64,000 bases of DNA, from positions 8,928,001 to 8,992,000 of the forward strand of contig OZ020489.1 in assembly GCA_963971405.1 (NCBI GenBank), written 5' to 3'. Positions 28,853-39,135 of this stretch are shown one piece after another. Source of the stretch: Psococerastis gibbosa. Lineage: Eukaryota > Arthropoda > Insecta > Psocodea > Psocidae. Every line of letters begins with the position of its first letter. The first letter of the stretch is position 1. The notes under the pieces are model-generated. The model worked only from the letters and a program-made list of their open reading frames with translations. It searched no databases and had not been told where the DNA came from. Both the position numbers and the translations under genes were made by a program.

Positions 28853-31420
28853 CTAGCTTGAGAGCTTTAAATGTTTTTGTACAGGAAGCTCATCCTCACA
28901 ATCAGAGTCAGGAGAGAATTTTTCAGACCATGGTGGGTCTTCCATGGACTCAATGGGCAAATGGCAGAGCTTTCCTATTGGGCGTACGAATTCACCGAAT
29001 TGGCACTGGACGGTCACTGTTCTGACGAGGCCGTCTGCCGAAGGGTGGACCTTGGTGATTTTACCGAGTCGCCAATGGAGGGGGTGTGAGTTATCATCTT
29101 TGATAACCACAATAGCGCCTAACTGTAGGTTAGGCTTTGGCTTGGACCACTTGGTCCTGTTTTGGAGGCTTGTTAAGAAGTCGGCCTTCCACCTATTCCA
29201 AAATGATTGTGCTATTTGCTGACAAAGCTGGTACCGCTGGCCAGGCAACAGCTTGTCTTCAATGATTTTTTCTGGGGGCGCAGTTGTATTCCCCATGATT
29301 AGAAACGAATTCGGTGTTAATACTTGAAAGGTACCCTCCGGACCCGGCTTGGTGCACAGAGGGCGTGAATTAAGCATAACCTCAATTCTGCAGAGTATGG
29401 TGTTCATTTCCTCATATGTGAGGATCTGGCCTTTGGTCACTGCATGCAGATGAAACTTCATTGATTTTCCATTACGTTCCCAGATTCCTCCGAACCAACT
29501 TGCTGTTGGAGGATTGAAATTCCACGAAGGAACGCCGATTTGGACGGTATCGGTCTCGATGAACCGCCAATCACACAACTTGTCAGCTATAAATGTTTGA
29601 ACCTGCTCGTTGTCCCTTAGGGAGAGCAGGTGCTTGTTAGCTAAAGTGAAATTTGTGCCATTGTCCGAGTACATTTCTTTCGGACACGCTCGCCTGGCAC
29701 AAAAACGATTAAAGGCCTGTAGGAAAGCTTCAGCACTAAGGCCTGAAACTAGCTCAAGGTGTATGGCCTTGGTGGCCATACATACGAACAAACATACCCA
29801 TGCTTTATATTGTTTATTGCCCCTATGTAAATGGGTCTTTAAAGTCAACGGACCGAACATATCTACTCCTGTGCGTAAAAAAGGACGAATACATTCATTG
29901 ACTCTGGATGGCGGTAAATCTGCCATAAGCTGTTCAGATGTCTTTGCTCGTAGCCTAGTACAAATCTGACAGTTACGGCAGATGAAACGTACTATATTAC
30001 GCAGTTTAGGCACGTAATATTCTACACAAATCAACGATATTAAATGGTTTGGACCACAGTGCTCATTTTCAATATGCAATTGTCGTATCATGTGTCGGAC
30101 AAGAGAGTGAGAACCTGGTAAAATTATGGGGTGTTTTATCTCATAGTCTAATTGTGAGGCATTAAGGCGGCCTCCAATACGCAAAATATTTTTACTATCG
30201 AGGTACGGTACGAACTTATACAGGTGTGAGGTCTTTTTTACAAAATTTTTCTTGCGTAATGATGCAATTTCCTCCCCATAAAATCGCTCTTGTAATAGGC
30301 CTATAAGAGTGGTTCGCGCAGCAATATATTCTTCAGGCGCAACACGGCTTGTTTTATACGTGCGTGACTTATATTTTAAAGCCTTTATGAATCTAACCAC
30401 ATAAGCTATTACTCGGACCGTCCTTTTGAAGCTGGAAAAACGAGATAAAACATCCCATTCAACTGATATAGTATGTACAGTATGTATGGGCCTGCTTTCA
30501 GGGGCTTCTAATGCTAAGATTAGGTGGCGATCTGTAACAGGCCATTGTTCACGGAGCCAATGCGGACCCTCAAACCAGTCGTTGTTTTTTACAAACAGAT
30601 TAAAATCTATGTCCCTAGTAGCTAGATCTGCAATATTAAATTCGGACCTTATGTGATGCCACTGGTGGGGCTTTATAACCTGCTGTATTTCAATCACTCG
30701 GTGGGCCACGAATTGTTTCCAACGTGCAGGGTCTGATGTTATCCAACAAAAGGTTATTGTACTATCAGTAAATCCTACAATATCATGAGGGAAATCAATA
30801 AAAGTGGTGCACTTTTGCATAAGCCGAGTCAATAGTAGGCTACCTAATAATTCCTTTCTAGGTAGGCTAATCGGGGTAGTGGGGCATACCCGTGTTTTTG
30901 CTGATAAAAGAGCCGAGTGCGTGTTACCATTTTGTAGCTTTTGTACAATAAACACGGCTGCACTGTAAGCGCGCTCACTTGAGTCGCAAAACCCGCATAG
31001 GGTGGTATGCACAGCTAAGGGGTGCGTAACACAGCGGGGTATCGCTAATTGTTTTAGTAATTGAACATTATTCAGGTATTTCTGCCATTCCTCAATGAGG
31101 CTGTCGGGAAGTTTTGAGTTCCATGTAATACTGGACTGTTTCCAGAGCTTTTGGACAAATAGTTTGGCTTGCAAGGTAGCCGGTGCTACTAGCCCGAGTG
31201 GGTCAAAGATTTTCCCAGCCTGACTTAAAACGTATCGCTTGGTCAATTTGGTAGGGATTTTTAGCTCGGGGATAGCCAATCTAAACGTATCAGACTGCGT
31301 ATGCCATCGTAGGCCAAGTGTTTTATTTGTGGCGTCTGAAATGAGAGTTTCTGCTACTGTAGGTTCATTTCCAATTACAGTAGGATGAGAGGAGGCGAAT
31401 TTATGCATAATAAACCCGTG
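28853..31420 (-). CDS. pol: BEL pol, distal part: RT end, RNase H, integrase
   Basis: Continues in the same frame directly after the TAG at 31421-31423 and runs to a stop at 28853; 851 residues from the first Met (31408). In order from that Met: RT connection with KIFDPLGLVAP (66-76); RNase H with D142 (CDSS), E186 (RKELL), D215 (FTDS) and D261; integrase zinc-binding His and C480-x2-C483 around 445-483; catalytic D516 (GVDMFG), D582 (SDNGTNF) and E644 (WERNG); a C-terminal basic domain of the DUF5641 kind (about 740-830). All catalytic residues are present. It would need the upstream frame for expression, and translation cannot reach it unless the stop is read through. Confidence 0.9.
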   Translation of the reverse strand, partial: HGFIMHKFASSHPTVIGNEPTVAETLISDATNKTLGLRWHTQSDTFRLAIPELKIPTKLTKRYVLSQAGKIFDPLGLVAPATLQAKLFVQKLWKQSSITWNSKLPDSLIEEWQKYLNNVQLLKQLAIPRCVTHPLAVHTTLCGFCDSSERAYSAAVFIVQKLQNGNTHSALLSAKTRVCPTTPISLPRKELLGSLLLTRLMQKCTTFIDFPHDIVGFTDSTITFCWITSDPARWKQFVAHRVIEIQQVIKPHQWHHIRSEFNIADLATRDIDFNLFVKNNDWFEGPHWLREQWPVTDRHLILALEAPESRPIHTVHTISVEWDVLSRFSSFKRTVRVIAYVVRFIKALKYKSRTYKTSRVAPEEYIAARTTLIGLLQERFYGEEIASLRKKNFVKKTSHLYKFVPYLDSKNILRIGGRLNASQLDYEIKHPIILPGSHSLVRHMIRQLHIENEHCGPNHLISLICVEYYVPKLRNIVRFICRNCQICTRLRAKTSEQLMADLPPSRVNECIRPFLRTGVDMFGPLTLKTHLHRGNKQYKAWVCLFVCMATKAIHLELVSGLSAEAFLQAFNRFCARRACPKEMYSDNGTNFTLANKHLLSLRDNEQVQTFIADKLCDWRFIETDTVQIGVPSWNFNPPTASWFGGIWERNGKSMKFHLHAVTKGQILTYEEMNTILCRIEVMLNSRPLCTKPGPEGTFQVLTPNSFLIMGNTTAPPEKIIEDKLLPGQRYQLCQQIAQSFWNRWKADFLTSLQNRTKWSKPKPNLQLGAIVVIKDDNSHPLHWRLGKITKVHPSADGLVRTVTVQCQFGEFVRPIGKLCHLPIESMEDPPWSEKFSPDSDCEDELPVQKHLKLSS

Positions 31421-34009
31421 CTAGGCCAGTGCGTCTGATACCTTATTTTTTAATGCTAATAGGCCGTTTACAGTGCTATGACCGTACAACCAATCGTCGA
31501 TATAAAACCCAGATTGAATACTGGTAGTAACCTCAATGTCACTTTGTTGCTGTGCTATGTGGTCTAACACTTTGGTACATAGGTACGCAGATGCCCTTTG
31601 GCCCCACACGACGGTTGTATGTTGGAACATTTTAATAGCCTCATTAGGATTAGATCGCCAAAGTATCTGTTGATAAGGCTGGTGATCTTCAGTAACATCT
31701 ACTGACCTATACATTTTACTTATATCCCCGGAAATAGCGTTCGTAAATTTTCTAAAGTTCAATAAAATTTCGAATAAGTCACGCTGGGGTATCTTGCCAT
31801 TTAGCAACTCAGAATTGAGAGAATTGCCTGTAGTAGTTTTAGCGGAGGCGTCAAAAACTACGCGTAGAGGGTGTGTATTGCTATCGGATAAAACTCCATG
31901 ATGGGGCATCACATAAGTCCGAATACCATTATGACCACAGTACGGTACAATATGCCGACTTTGGAAAAAATCATTAAGATTTTCCACATATAATAACTTG
32001 TAATCAGGGTCGCGGGCGAACCTGCGCTCGAGCCCTTGGAATCGCGCTAAAGCTAAGGGCCGACTTTCACCCAAGCTAGGTACTGTGTCTTTAAATGGCA
32101 GTGATACACAATATCGCCCATTCGGCTTAATTATTGTACTGGATTCAAAAATATTTTCACATAATTGTTCCTCATGCGTGAGGACCCGTTTTTGGGCTAA
32201 ATCTTCTACCTCCCAAAATTTAGAAATATCCAGTTCTGGACCGGGTAATAGAGCCACAGTACCTACTTGTGCGGTGTTTGTCGAGACAGAATGAACTGGC
32301 CCTGTTAATAAAACACCTAATTTAGTACTAATAGTAGCTGGGCCCTTGCCATGAGTCCTTAAGGGGCCAGGCTTTAGTAGCGGGATTATATCCGCACCTA
32401 GTAAAATATCAATTGGAGCTGGAGCGCCGAAGGTCGGGTCAGCCAATCTTAACTTATCGAGATACGACCAATTTCCGTGAATTAGCGCGACCGGAGTGTC
32501 ACAAGTAATCTTCTTCATAGTGAAGACTGTGACAGGGGCGGTGAAGCTTGATGTCCGGCTGGCAATTTCAATGTCTAAGACTTGATTCAACTGCTCAGCA
32601 ATATCCCCAATTCCAGTGAGTTGCAGCGACGTGCGCCTAGGGACTGCCCTTAGGCGTTGGGCTGCTGAACTAGTTAAGATACTGATCGTGCTCCCTCCGT
32701 CAATTAACGCGCGAAGCTGGACGGGGGTTTTGCCTTTTGCGGAAACTGTGACCAGTGCTGTCTGGAGAAGGACTTGCTGGTTATTGTTAACTAGCGTTGT
32801 TTTCTGCGCAGTATTCGCACTGTCCCGATGAATAAGGCTGTGATGGCGCCCTTTGCATGACTGCTTTTGGCAAGAGTATTTACTTTCGCAGAAGCGTGTA
32901 TTATGGCCACTGGATAGACAGTTAGCACACAGATTGTGCTTTCTAACAATGGCGTACCTATCTTCGACGGTGGCTTTTAGGAACACAGGGCATCTAAAAA
33001 GTGGGTGAATCAGTACCTGGCACTCGGGGCATTTTTTGCCGTTATCCGCACGTTTGGGGACCATTAAACCTTGTTTTTTGCCATTATCGTTGGTCATAAG
33101 AGGGGGAGGGGTTGAATTGATGAAACTAGGGGCTGTATTAGAGGCTGTGAAGTTTTGGACTTGTATATGGCTCTGAATAAATGACAATAATGATGAAACC
33201 TTTGGGATTTTGTCGGATTTAATACTTGATTCAAAGGCTTGGTGAATGATTGGGTCACACTTATTTAAAATTAGCCAGGTCCATAAATAGGAAGCATTCT
33301 CGACGTCGATATTTAATAATTTAAGAGTAGCAATGGTGCTGCGTAATGAATCTAAAAATAGTTCAAGTGATTTAATATCCGTCGGGTTTTTATGATGGAG
33401 AATCTGCTGTAAAACTGTATAAACCGTGTGCCTTTCATTTTTAAATCGAGCCTCTAGTAAGTGCCATGCTTCATGAAATGCGCTCCCACTGCCTGCTGTT
33501 AAGAAGCTTATGAGTGGTTTGGCGCGACCGCGCATGGCAGATTGTAAATAATGCAGTTTTTCTTCATCATCTAATTGCGGAAATTTGTTTATAAGATTCA
33601 TAAAGTTAGCCGAAAAAGAAACCCACTCCTGAGTTGTTCCATGAAAAAGAGGAAGCTCAATTTGTGGCAACCTGATTGGTGCCGCTTGGGGTAAAAATAG
33701 GTTAGGTTGCGTCTGACTAGAAGATGGGGTCGTTGGCGGTGCTCTGTTCAATAATGACGCTTGCAGAGCCGATCCCTTCTTCATTAGTGCAGTATGAATA
33801 TCCCGGTGAGCTTGAGCATCAGTCTGATGACAGAGTCGAAGTATTTCTTCACGATTGCCGCTGAGCTGACCTATTAAGGCTTTAACCTCGGCGCAGTAAA
33901 TGGTGCATAAGGTATCGCTGCATGTGGCTAATTCGTCTTCTATTCTGTCAAGATCAGAACTGATGTTGTCCCGGTTTGACACGGCTTGTTCCAGCTTGGT
34001 TGGTGCCAT
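31421..34009 (-). CDS. gag-pol: BEL gag-protease-RT, proximal part ending at an in-frame TAG
   Basis: 862 residues from ATG 34009; an in-frame ATG also exists at 34054. The start at 34009 is chosen for its compact context. In order: N-terminal coiled gag region; gag core (PLFHGT-EW, about 120-285); zinc knuckle C-x2-C-x4-H-x4-C at 361-374; retropepsin-like site IDGGST (436-441); RT with FDAS (719-722), GDISKMY (761-767) and YIDD (836-839). The frame stops 23 codons after YIDD at TAG 31421-31423, inside the RT palm. The distal half is in the same frame with no other disruption, so this is a single nonsense change in an otherwise open frame. Confidence 0.9.
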   Translation of the reverse strand: MAPTKLEQAVSNRDNISSDLDRIEDELATCSDTLCTIYCAEVKALIGQLSGNREEILRLCHQTDAQAHRDIHTALMKKGSALQASLLNRAPPTTPSSSQTQPNLFLPQAAPIRLPQIELPLFHGTTQEWVSFSANFMNLINKFPQLDDEEKLHYLQSAMRGRAKPLISFLTAGSGSAFHEAWHLLEARFKNERHTVYTVLQQILHHKNPTDIKSLELFLDSLRSTIATLKLLNIDVENASYLWTWLILNKCDPIIHQAFESSIKSDKIPKVSSLLSFIQSHIQVQNFTASNTAPSFINSTPPPLMTNDNGKKQGLMVPKRADNGKKCPECQVLIHPLFRCPVFLKATVEDRYAIVRKHNLCANCLSSGHNTRFCESKYSCQKQSCKGRHHSLIHRDSANTAQKTTLVNNNQQVLLQTALVTVSAKGKTPVQLRALIDGGSTISILTSSAAQRLRAVPRRTSLQLTGIGDIAEQLNQVLDIEIASRTSSFTAPVTVFTMKKITCDTPVALIHGNWSYLDKLRLADPTFGAPAPIDILLGADIIPLLKPGPLRTHGKGPATISTKLGVLLTGPVHSVSTNTAQVGTVALLPGPELDISKFWEVEDLAQKRVLTHEEQLCENIFESSTIIKPNGRYCVSLPFKDTVPSLGESRPLALARFQGLERRFARDPDYKLLYVENLNDFFQSRHIVPYCGHNGIRTYVMPHHGVLSDSNTHPLRVVFDASAKTTTGNSLNSELLNGKIPQRDLFEILLNFRKFTNAISGDISKMYRSVDVTEDHQPYQQILWRSNPNEAIKMFQHTTVVWGQRASAYLCTKVLDHIAQQQSDIEVTTSIQSGFYIDDWLYGHSTVNGLLALKNKVSDALA

Positions 34010-34324
34010 TCTTGTGTGTTTTCTGGTAGATGTGTCTATGAGTAGCACCTGCAAAGATTCACAGCAAGAACGGGTGGAGGTAGGGATAGGGCCTTAGCAC
34101 GACTATCTAATGACTCTACTCACCATGGCACCTTTTACAGCGAAAAAATGCCAAAACCTCAGCTGGGCCGTCTACCAATGTGCAATGGTAGGGTGTCGAT
34201 GCGTTGCCTGTAGCTCGCTGGGGGACAATTATCCCCTTGTAGCTCAGCTCGGCTACGCTCCCCTTTTAAGTTCAGGGTATACGTAATTGGACGTTCGCTG
34301 ACGTCCCGTTTCTGCTATTATAGT

Positions 34325-34520
34325 GGAAGTTGACTGGTCAGTCCGTGTTTCTGTTGTACCATTGGGTCGCTCGAGGAAGTTGGATTGTAAAGTCCGTGCT
34401 TCCGATGGACCGTGGGGTAGCTACTGGAAGTTGGCTTTTAGAACAGTGCTTCCGATGGACCGTGGGGTCGCTCGAGGAAGTTGGCTTGTAGGACCGATAG
34501 ACTTCCGATAGAGGTCGCTA
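34325..34520 (-). repeat. About 50-bp tandem repeats in the BEL leader
   Basis: GGAAGTTG recurs at 34325, 34375, 34426 and 34476 (period 50-51), with GTGCTTCCGATGGACCGTGG and GTCGCTCGA between. Nearly four units lie between the 5' LTR and gag. Confidence 0.85.
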
Positions 34521-34526
34521 GTTCAA

Positions 34527-34544
34527 ATTAGGATTGAAGGACCA
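34527..34544 (-). promoter_or_regulatory. Primer binding site of the BEL element
   Basis: Directly after the 5' LTR the minus strand reads TGGTCCTTCAATCC. Its first nine bases complement the CCA-bearing 3' end of metazoan tRNA-Tyr as I remember it (GAAGGACCA); the tRNA identity is a tentative inference. Confidence 0.6.
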
Positions 34545-34828
34545 TGTTTCCGCTCGTACTCGGTGTACGGGGAAGGGTTGTGCTCTTGATGGAGAGAAGG
34601 AACCACACAGGTTGGATTCAAAAACTCGTCTCATATATTTTACAATTACATGGGCAGACGCCCCAATTACAGTACTGTGAGCCGATTGGTCCCCCACTCC
34701 AGTGCGACCCCAACCACTACGTCAGTGGAGAAGGCAGTGGCGGATTAAGCCCACCACATTTACTAATTTGGTTCATATTGTATGACTTTGTATGTTAGGC
34801 CAATTCCTGCTGGAAGTTGGCCTTAACA
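34545..34828 (-). repeat. 5' LTR of the BEL element
   Basis: Same 284 bp as 27495-27778; contains the element's presumed promoter. No TATA box is obvious. Confidence 0.95.
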
Positions 34829-34833
34829 GTTAT

Positions 34834-34925
34834 TACCCGTGATGAGTACGACACGTCTCCGATTGCATGGCGTGCACAAGTGCAAGCACGTTACCACCTG
34901 GCCATCGAAGTTCGTGGACTGAACG
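34834..34925 (+). repeat. Repeat N, right part after the BEL element
   Basis: TACCCGTGATGAGTACGACA, CTCCGATTGCATGGCGTG and CACGTTACCACCTGGCCAT match 38855-38950, completing the copy that starts at 27452. Confidence 0.75.
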
Positions 34926-34974
34926 CCTATTGTTTTCATTGTTATGAGTCAATACAGATACATTCTATTCATAT

Positions 34975-35115
34975 ATAGTGGCCCATTGATAGTCTTGCCC
35001 TGCCAACAACCCCCATGACTCTGCATTACTGGTACACGTTTTCGATGTTAACCTACACCAGCTACAACCGATAATGGACATGCTGAGACAAATTTACAAT
35101 TGACACAATATATAA
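34975..35115 (-). repeat. Family I repeat, copy 2
   Basis: GCCAACAACCCCCATG, TTCGATGTTAACCTACACC and ATAATGGACATGCTGAGACA match family I in reverse orientation. Confidence 0.55.
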
Positions 35116-35242
35116 CAGACGTGTCACACTCCAAATACCACTAATTGGGACCTTCTATGGATTGGCGTATTTTGAGTAGACTTCTGTGAGGGGATTTATA
35201 AGCTTGAAAGACGGTACAAATAACTTATCTAATGGACATTGC

Positions 35243-35636
35243 TAAGGCGCCCATTCCATTGACCGGCTAGGGCTATTTCCAAAAATAGTGACGTGGTAGC
35301 AGACATTCAAGACATAGGTTGCGTTTCCACCGATCTCGCATTGCAGAATGCAAATGACATTGACGGAAATTAGAATTTTTCTTTTTATAGAAATCTATTA
35401 AATATTTGTACTTAACATATCCCATGACGCCATATTTTAATTTTAGTTTGTTTGTGATTTTACTGTATGATCATTGATCAATTTTAACTATGGCATAGAG
35501 GAAAATAAACATTTCCGTCAATTCTGCAATGCGAGGTCGGTGGAGACACTACCTAAGTCTTGAGTGTCTGCTACCACGTCACCGTTTTGGAAATAGCCCT
35601 AGCCGGTCATTGGAATGGGCGCCTTACTTAAGGGGC
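35243..35636. mobile_element. Family E palindromic MITE, copy 4
   Basis: TAAGGCGCCCATTCCATTGACC at the left and the complementary end at the right (GGGCGCCTTA). Same internal blocks and core as copy 1. Confidence 0.75.
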
Positions 35637-35639
35637 GAC

Positions 35640-35885
35640 ATGATAACGTAGGTACTTCCACATTCATTATTAGGCGGCTACTCTAACTTGCACGGTGTAA
35701 ACCAATACCTTATGGCTAAGGGCACACGTCACGGACGATATAACATTTACAAAACAGAGGTTTGTTATCTGTCCTCAGTCATAAGTCTAAGCCAAGAGGA
35801 GCGAACGCTCTTGTGTTGGGCCTAGGGCGTAACAAGGCGTAAGCGGGACTTAGCCAAGTTACCAAGGTACGAGTCAACCAGAAGG
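35640..35885. other. No gene seen
   Basis: No feature recognised. Confidence 0.35.
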
Positions 35886-35886
35886 C

Positions 35887-36026
35887 TTAGGCGCATATTC
35901 CACCTGCGTCAATAGTGCATAGTAAATGTGGTATTGACGTGGTAACAGACATTAAAGACAGTCTAAAAATGTCTGCTACCACGTCAATACCACATTTACT
36001 ATTGACGTAGGTGGAATAAGCGCCAT
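35887..36026. mobile_element. Mini palindrome with family E-like ends
   Basis: About 65-bp arms (GGCGCATATTCCACCTGCG...GACGTGGTAACAGACATT) pair almost perfectly across a spacer of a few bases. Shares the terminal GGCGC-ATTCCACC and ACGTGGTA(A/G)CAGACATT words with family E, but has no E core. Confidence 0.7.
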
Positions 36027-36529
36027 AGCAGACATGGAAAACAATTACTTAGCAGAAGGGTTACTGTTATTCGACCTTCACAAAGCCTTCTTTATACTAA
36101 CTAATAGAAAAGCAAAAAGGGAAGCAAGAGGGAGAAGATTTTCTTATTTTCTTTTCTTAAGGATTCAGCGATCTACTTTTAATGTATCTTGCCCAGCGGT
36201 TAATTACGATGAGTATTAATTTCCTCAACGTAATTAAGAAGTAATCAAGGAACGGCTGATGTTTTTTCAGGTTCCACGGGTACTATTAATGGCTAATGTC
36301 CTCCGTTTAGGAAATTATCTTGTACTTTATTGGACATAATCAATGCGAACATACAGTATATAATGGCCCAGAGTGGATTGAGTACTAGAATTTTTGAAAA
36401 AGTCAATACATGAAGCAGTCATGACTGTGTCCCTGTGTGATATTCACATCCTGCGGTTGGTCCCTCAGGGCCTCAACTGAGAATGTTGCAATGTTGAGTG
36501 TTCCTTATTGTTCTACTGTATATGGTATG

Positions 36530-37015
36530 GAGGGGTGGATGGCGGCGGACGTTGACCCAAGCTAATCAAGCGAATTCTGCGCATATTTTGGAGGGATCGT
36601 GTTCCTGGTGCCGAGTCGGCACCCGCCGAGGGCCTGAGAATAATGGATACCGAAGCCGAGTTGCTTCAGATGGTTAAGAAACATTCTTCGGTCATGTGAG
36701 GAGGAACCAAAAATATCGCCCTCTGTTATAATCCAAGTGAGGATAGAAGGACTGAGGGCTGTCGGCAGAAGAAGAATATCCTGGTTGAGTGTCCAGTGTC
36801 GGGTAGAGAGTTATTTAATTTCTTACATAGAGTGTCTACCTATCCTTTTCAGAAAGAAAAAAATTGTCTTTATGAGGATTTGGATGAAGCAGGAAACCTA
36901 CAGGTGCATATAATAATAAAATTTCCACCCTAAAACGGGCCTAGCCCATAGGGAAGTGACAAAAAATTGTAAAAATTTTATTTTGGAAATAAATTTTGAT
37001 TGATTGATTGATATA
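36530..37015 (+). pseudogene. LINE relic: RT ORF C-terminus and tail
   Basis: The plus frame, with a stop or shift, reads KRILRIFWRDRVPGAES, FGHVRRNQKY and EGLRAVGRRRISW, the usual C-terminus of an RTE-like ORF. A 3' part with GGGCCTAGCCCATAGGG ends in a TTGA-type tail at about 36999-37013. 5'-truncated and decayed. Confidence 0.55.
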
Positions 37016-37019
37016 ATTA

Positions 37020-37940
37020 TGACAGACATTGCAGATTACACAAACAAGCCCTTATATACATCATTATTATTCCCCTGAAAAATGACTACAATAATGTTTC
37101 ATTATTGGAATAAATAGAGCAAAACAAGAACATGCATCAAACGTAGTATAAAGACGCTTTCCTTGTCTATTTCGCTTCGTACAAATTGAATATAAAATGG
37201 AAAACGAGAAGAAAGCTGCAAAATCGCATGGAAAATATATAGTCCCCTTTGATTTTTCTTTGCACTGTCTTTCTCGTAAACATCAAAAAAGACTTGTATT
37301 TTAGTAAATGTTGCCTCAACCCCGCTTTGAAGGGCATATCTTACAAATGTATGAAAATTACGTTAGGAGTAATGTTGACGCTAGTTAAACAGAATAGAGT
37401 CAGGACGAGGGTACCACTACCCCAAGGCAGTAGCTATAGATTTGCAACGGGCGAGGGGGGGGGGGATAGTTATGGGATAAGCTAGCCTAAAGCCCGAGGC
37501 TACCATAGTCAGAGGCGTAAAGTTTTACAATGATGGCAGGGGCAAAACTAAGTAGACTTTATGACGTCATCAGGCAGGATTTAAGGAAAAATTGAAAATA
37601 TAAGAGCAAAATAGTAGGGTTTTACGCATTTTAATAGTTGTAAAGTATAGCTGTAGATTTTAAAAAGCTAAAAAAGGGATGCCTATATTCATATTGCAGC
37701 AAAGGGGACCATGAAGTATGAACCACGTCTTACAATGCTCGAGTCTAGGGGGGGGGGGCAAGTTGACTATACTACTTAATACCGAGCTGAAGAAAGCATA
37801 ACTGAAATTTCGTAAATATAGTACAACAAGTAGAAATATAGAAAGAACAGAACAAATTTAATTTTTATTAATTTAAAAACGACCTTTTGAAGGGACTGGC
37901 AAAGAATGAAAGTATACGAAAATACTTTGTGGATGATGGA
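37020..37940. other. No gene seen; G-runs
   Basis: G-runs at about 37455-37464 and 37749-37757. No exon supported. Confidence 0.45.
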
Positions 37941-37944
37941 ATTT

Positions 37945-38012
37945 TACACGAAGGGGGGGGGGGTCCGGATCCCTGGACCCCCCCCCCATAAATACGGCCT
38001 TGCACTACCCCA
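37945..38012. repeat. G-run/C-run hairpin with a hAT-like end
   Basis: A G-run followed by TCCGGATCCCTGGA and a C-run folds on itself. It ends with GGCCTTG, the complement of CAAGGCC that begins the hAT-like elements at 3092 and 18669. Only one end is found. Confidence 0.5.
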
Positions 38013-38289
38013 AAATATTTTTAATAATTTTGTACAAACAAAGTCAAATTGGGCGGGAAAAATTGATTGTAGAGCCTCCAATGAGATGGCATAGTATGTG
38101 AACAAACAAACAAAATACTGTTTTATCAAACCAACTATAGGGGTGGAATGTAACGAACAATTTGTTTAAACAAAGTGATAATACGAACGATATCGGTATA
38201 CATGGACGTTGGTAGTCAACTGAATATTATATGAGCGTGACAGGTTGAGACAAAAATGAAACAAACCTAACGAAATTTGACAGTTTCTA

Positions 38290-38460
38290 TGAATAGTATG
38301 AATTTTTGGCCATTGGCAAACTGGTATACGTTCTCGATGTCAACCTACACAGGCTACAAGCGATAATGGACAAGTTAAGACAAACTTACCATTAACGCGA
38401 TGAAACAGGTGAAAGCATGACTTAACCAGTACAGATACGAGTCCTGAATGAGGTATACTA
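38290..38460 (-). repeat. Family I repeat, copy 3
   Basis: TTTTGGCCATTGGCAAACTG, TTCTCGATGTCAACCTACAC, GCGATAATGGACAAG and AGTACAGATACGAGTC in family order. Confidence 0.6.
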
Positions 38461-38469
38461 CCAAGGTAA

Positions 38470-38805
38470 ATAAAAAAGAAGGTTATACACTATTTGACGT
38501 AGGTACACCAACGGTAAAGTTTTTGAGACGGCGACATGATACTAACCTATGCAGAGAAACATTTCTTCTTATTTATGGCATGTAACGGGAGGCTTTACGA
38601 CCAATATTTTCTGTGAAATATAAATTAGTGCAGAACTGGAGAGTGGTGTGTCGGATCCCCTATGAAATAACTATGCTAACTTACAGGCCCGCAACCAAGG
38701 GGTCGCCCCTCCCTATTTTCGTGACTTTACAATAGATAGAATTAAAATTTCCAGTCGTGCGATTTTATTTTTATTATTATTTTTCTAACGCCAATCGCTT
38801 ACAAA
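38470..38805. other. No gene seen
   Basis: Nothing recognisable. Confidence 0.35.
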
Positions 38806-38811
38806 AAAATT

Positions 38812-38960
38812 AATTAATGTATCCGATCGACCTCTTCAGTCGCCTCTGTAGATTAATACCCGTGTTGAGTTACGACTAATCTCCGATCGCATGGCGTGTG
38901 CCGTGTAGTAGACTCACACAAGTTCAGGCACGTTACCACCTGGCCATTGAAGTTATACTA
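38812..38960 (+). repeat. Repeat N, uninterrupted copy
   Basis: ATGTATCCGATCGACC, CGCCTCTGTAGATTAATACC and CTCCGATCGCATGGCGTG run continuously, so this copy shows the sequence that the BEL element interrupted at 27494/34829. Confidence 0.7.
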
Positions 38961-39135
38961 CATAAATTAGGAATACAGCTCCCCCTCCTCCCCCTAAAGG
39001 AAAAATCTGGTCTGGTTGTGTGCTGGGCCCCCCCTCAAGTTTCTTGGATTAACACTAGATGACATTGAACTTTCTAGTCGTGCGACCTTTTACTAAATAA
39101 TTTGGGAAAGCAGCCTGGTTTTTCAAATATTCTGT

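Larger units (their letters stand above)
27495..34828 (-). mobile_element. Full-length BEL/Pao LTR retrotransposon
   Basis: Two 284-bp direct LTRs (27495-27778, 34545-34828) with TG...CA ends, flanked by the 5-bp duplication GTTAT (27490-27494 and 34829-34833). Inside, in minus orientation: leader with tandem repeats, one gag-pol frame in BEL order (gag, CCHC, protease, RT, RNase H, integrase), then about 1.07 kb without coding sequence. No envelope-like gene is present. The order and the RT/integrase motifs place it in BEL/Pao. It is inserted in a copy of repeat N. Confidence 0.95.

Noticed and set aside
28871..34097. Several plus-strand open frames of 60-120 codons opposite the BEL coding region
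   Set aside because: They are antisense shadows of the gag-pol frame with no recognisable protein content.
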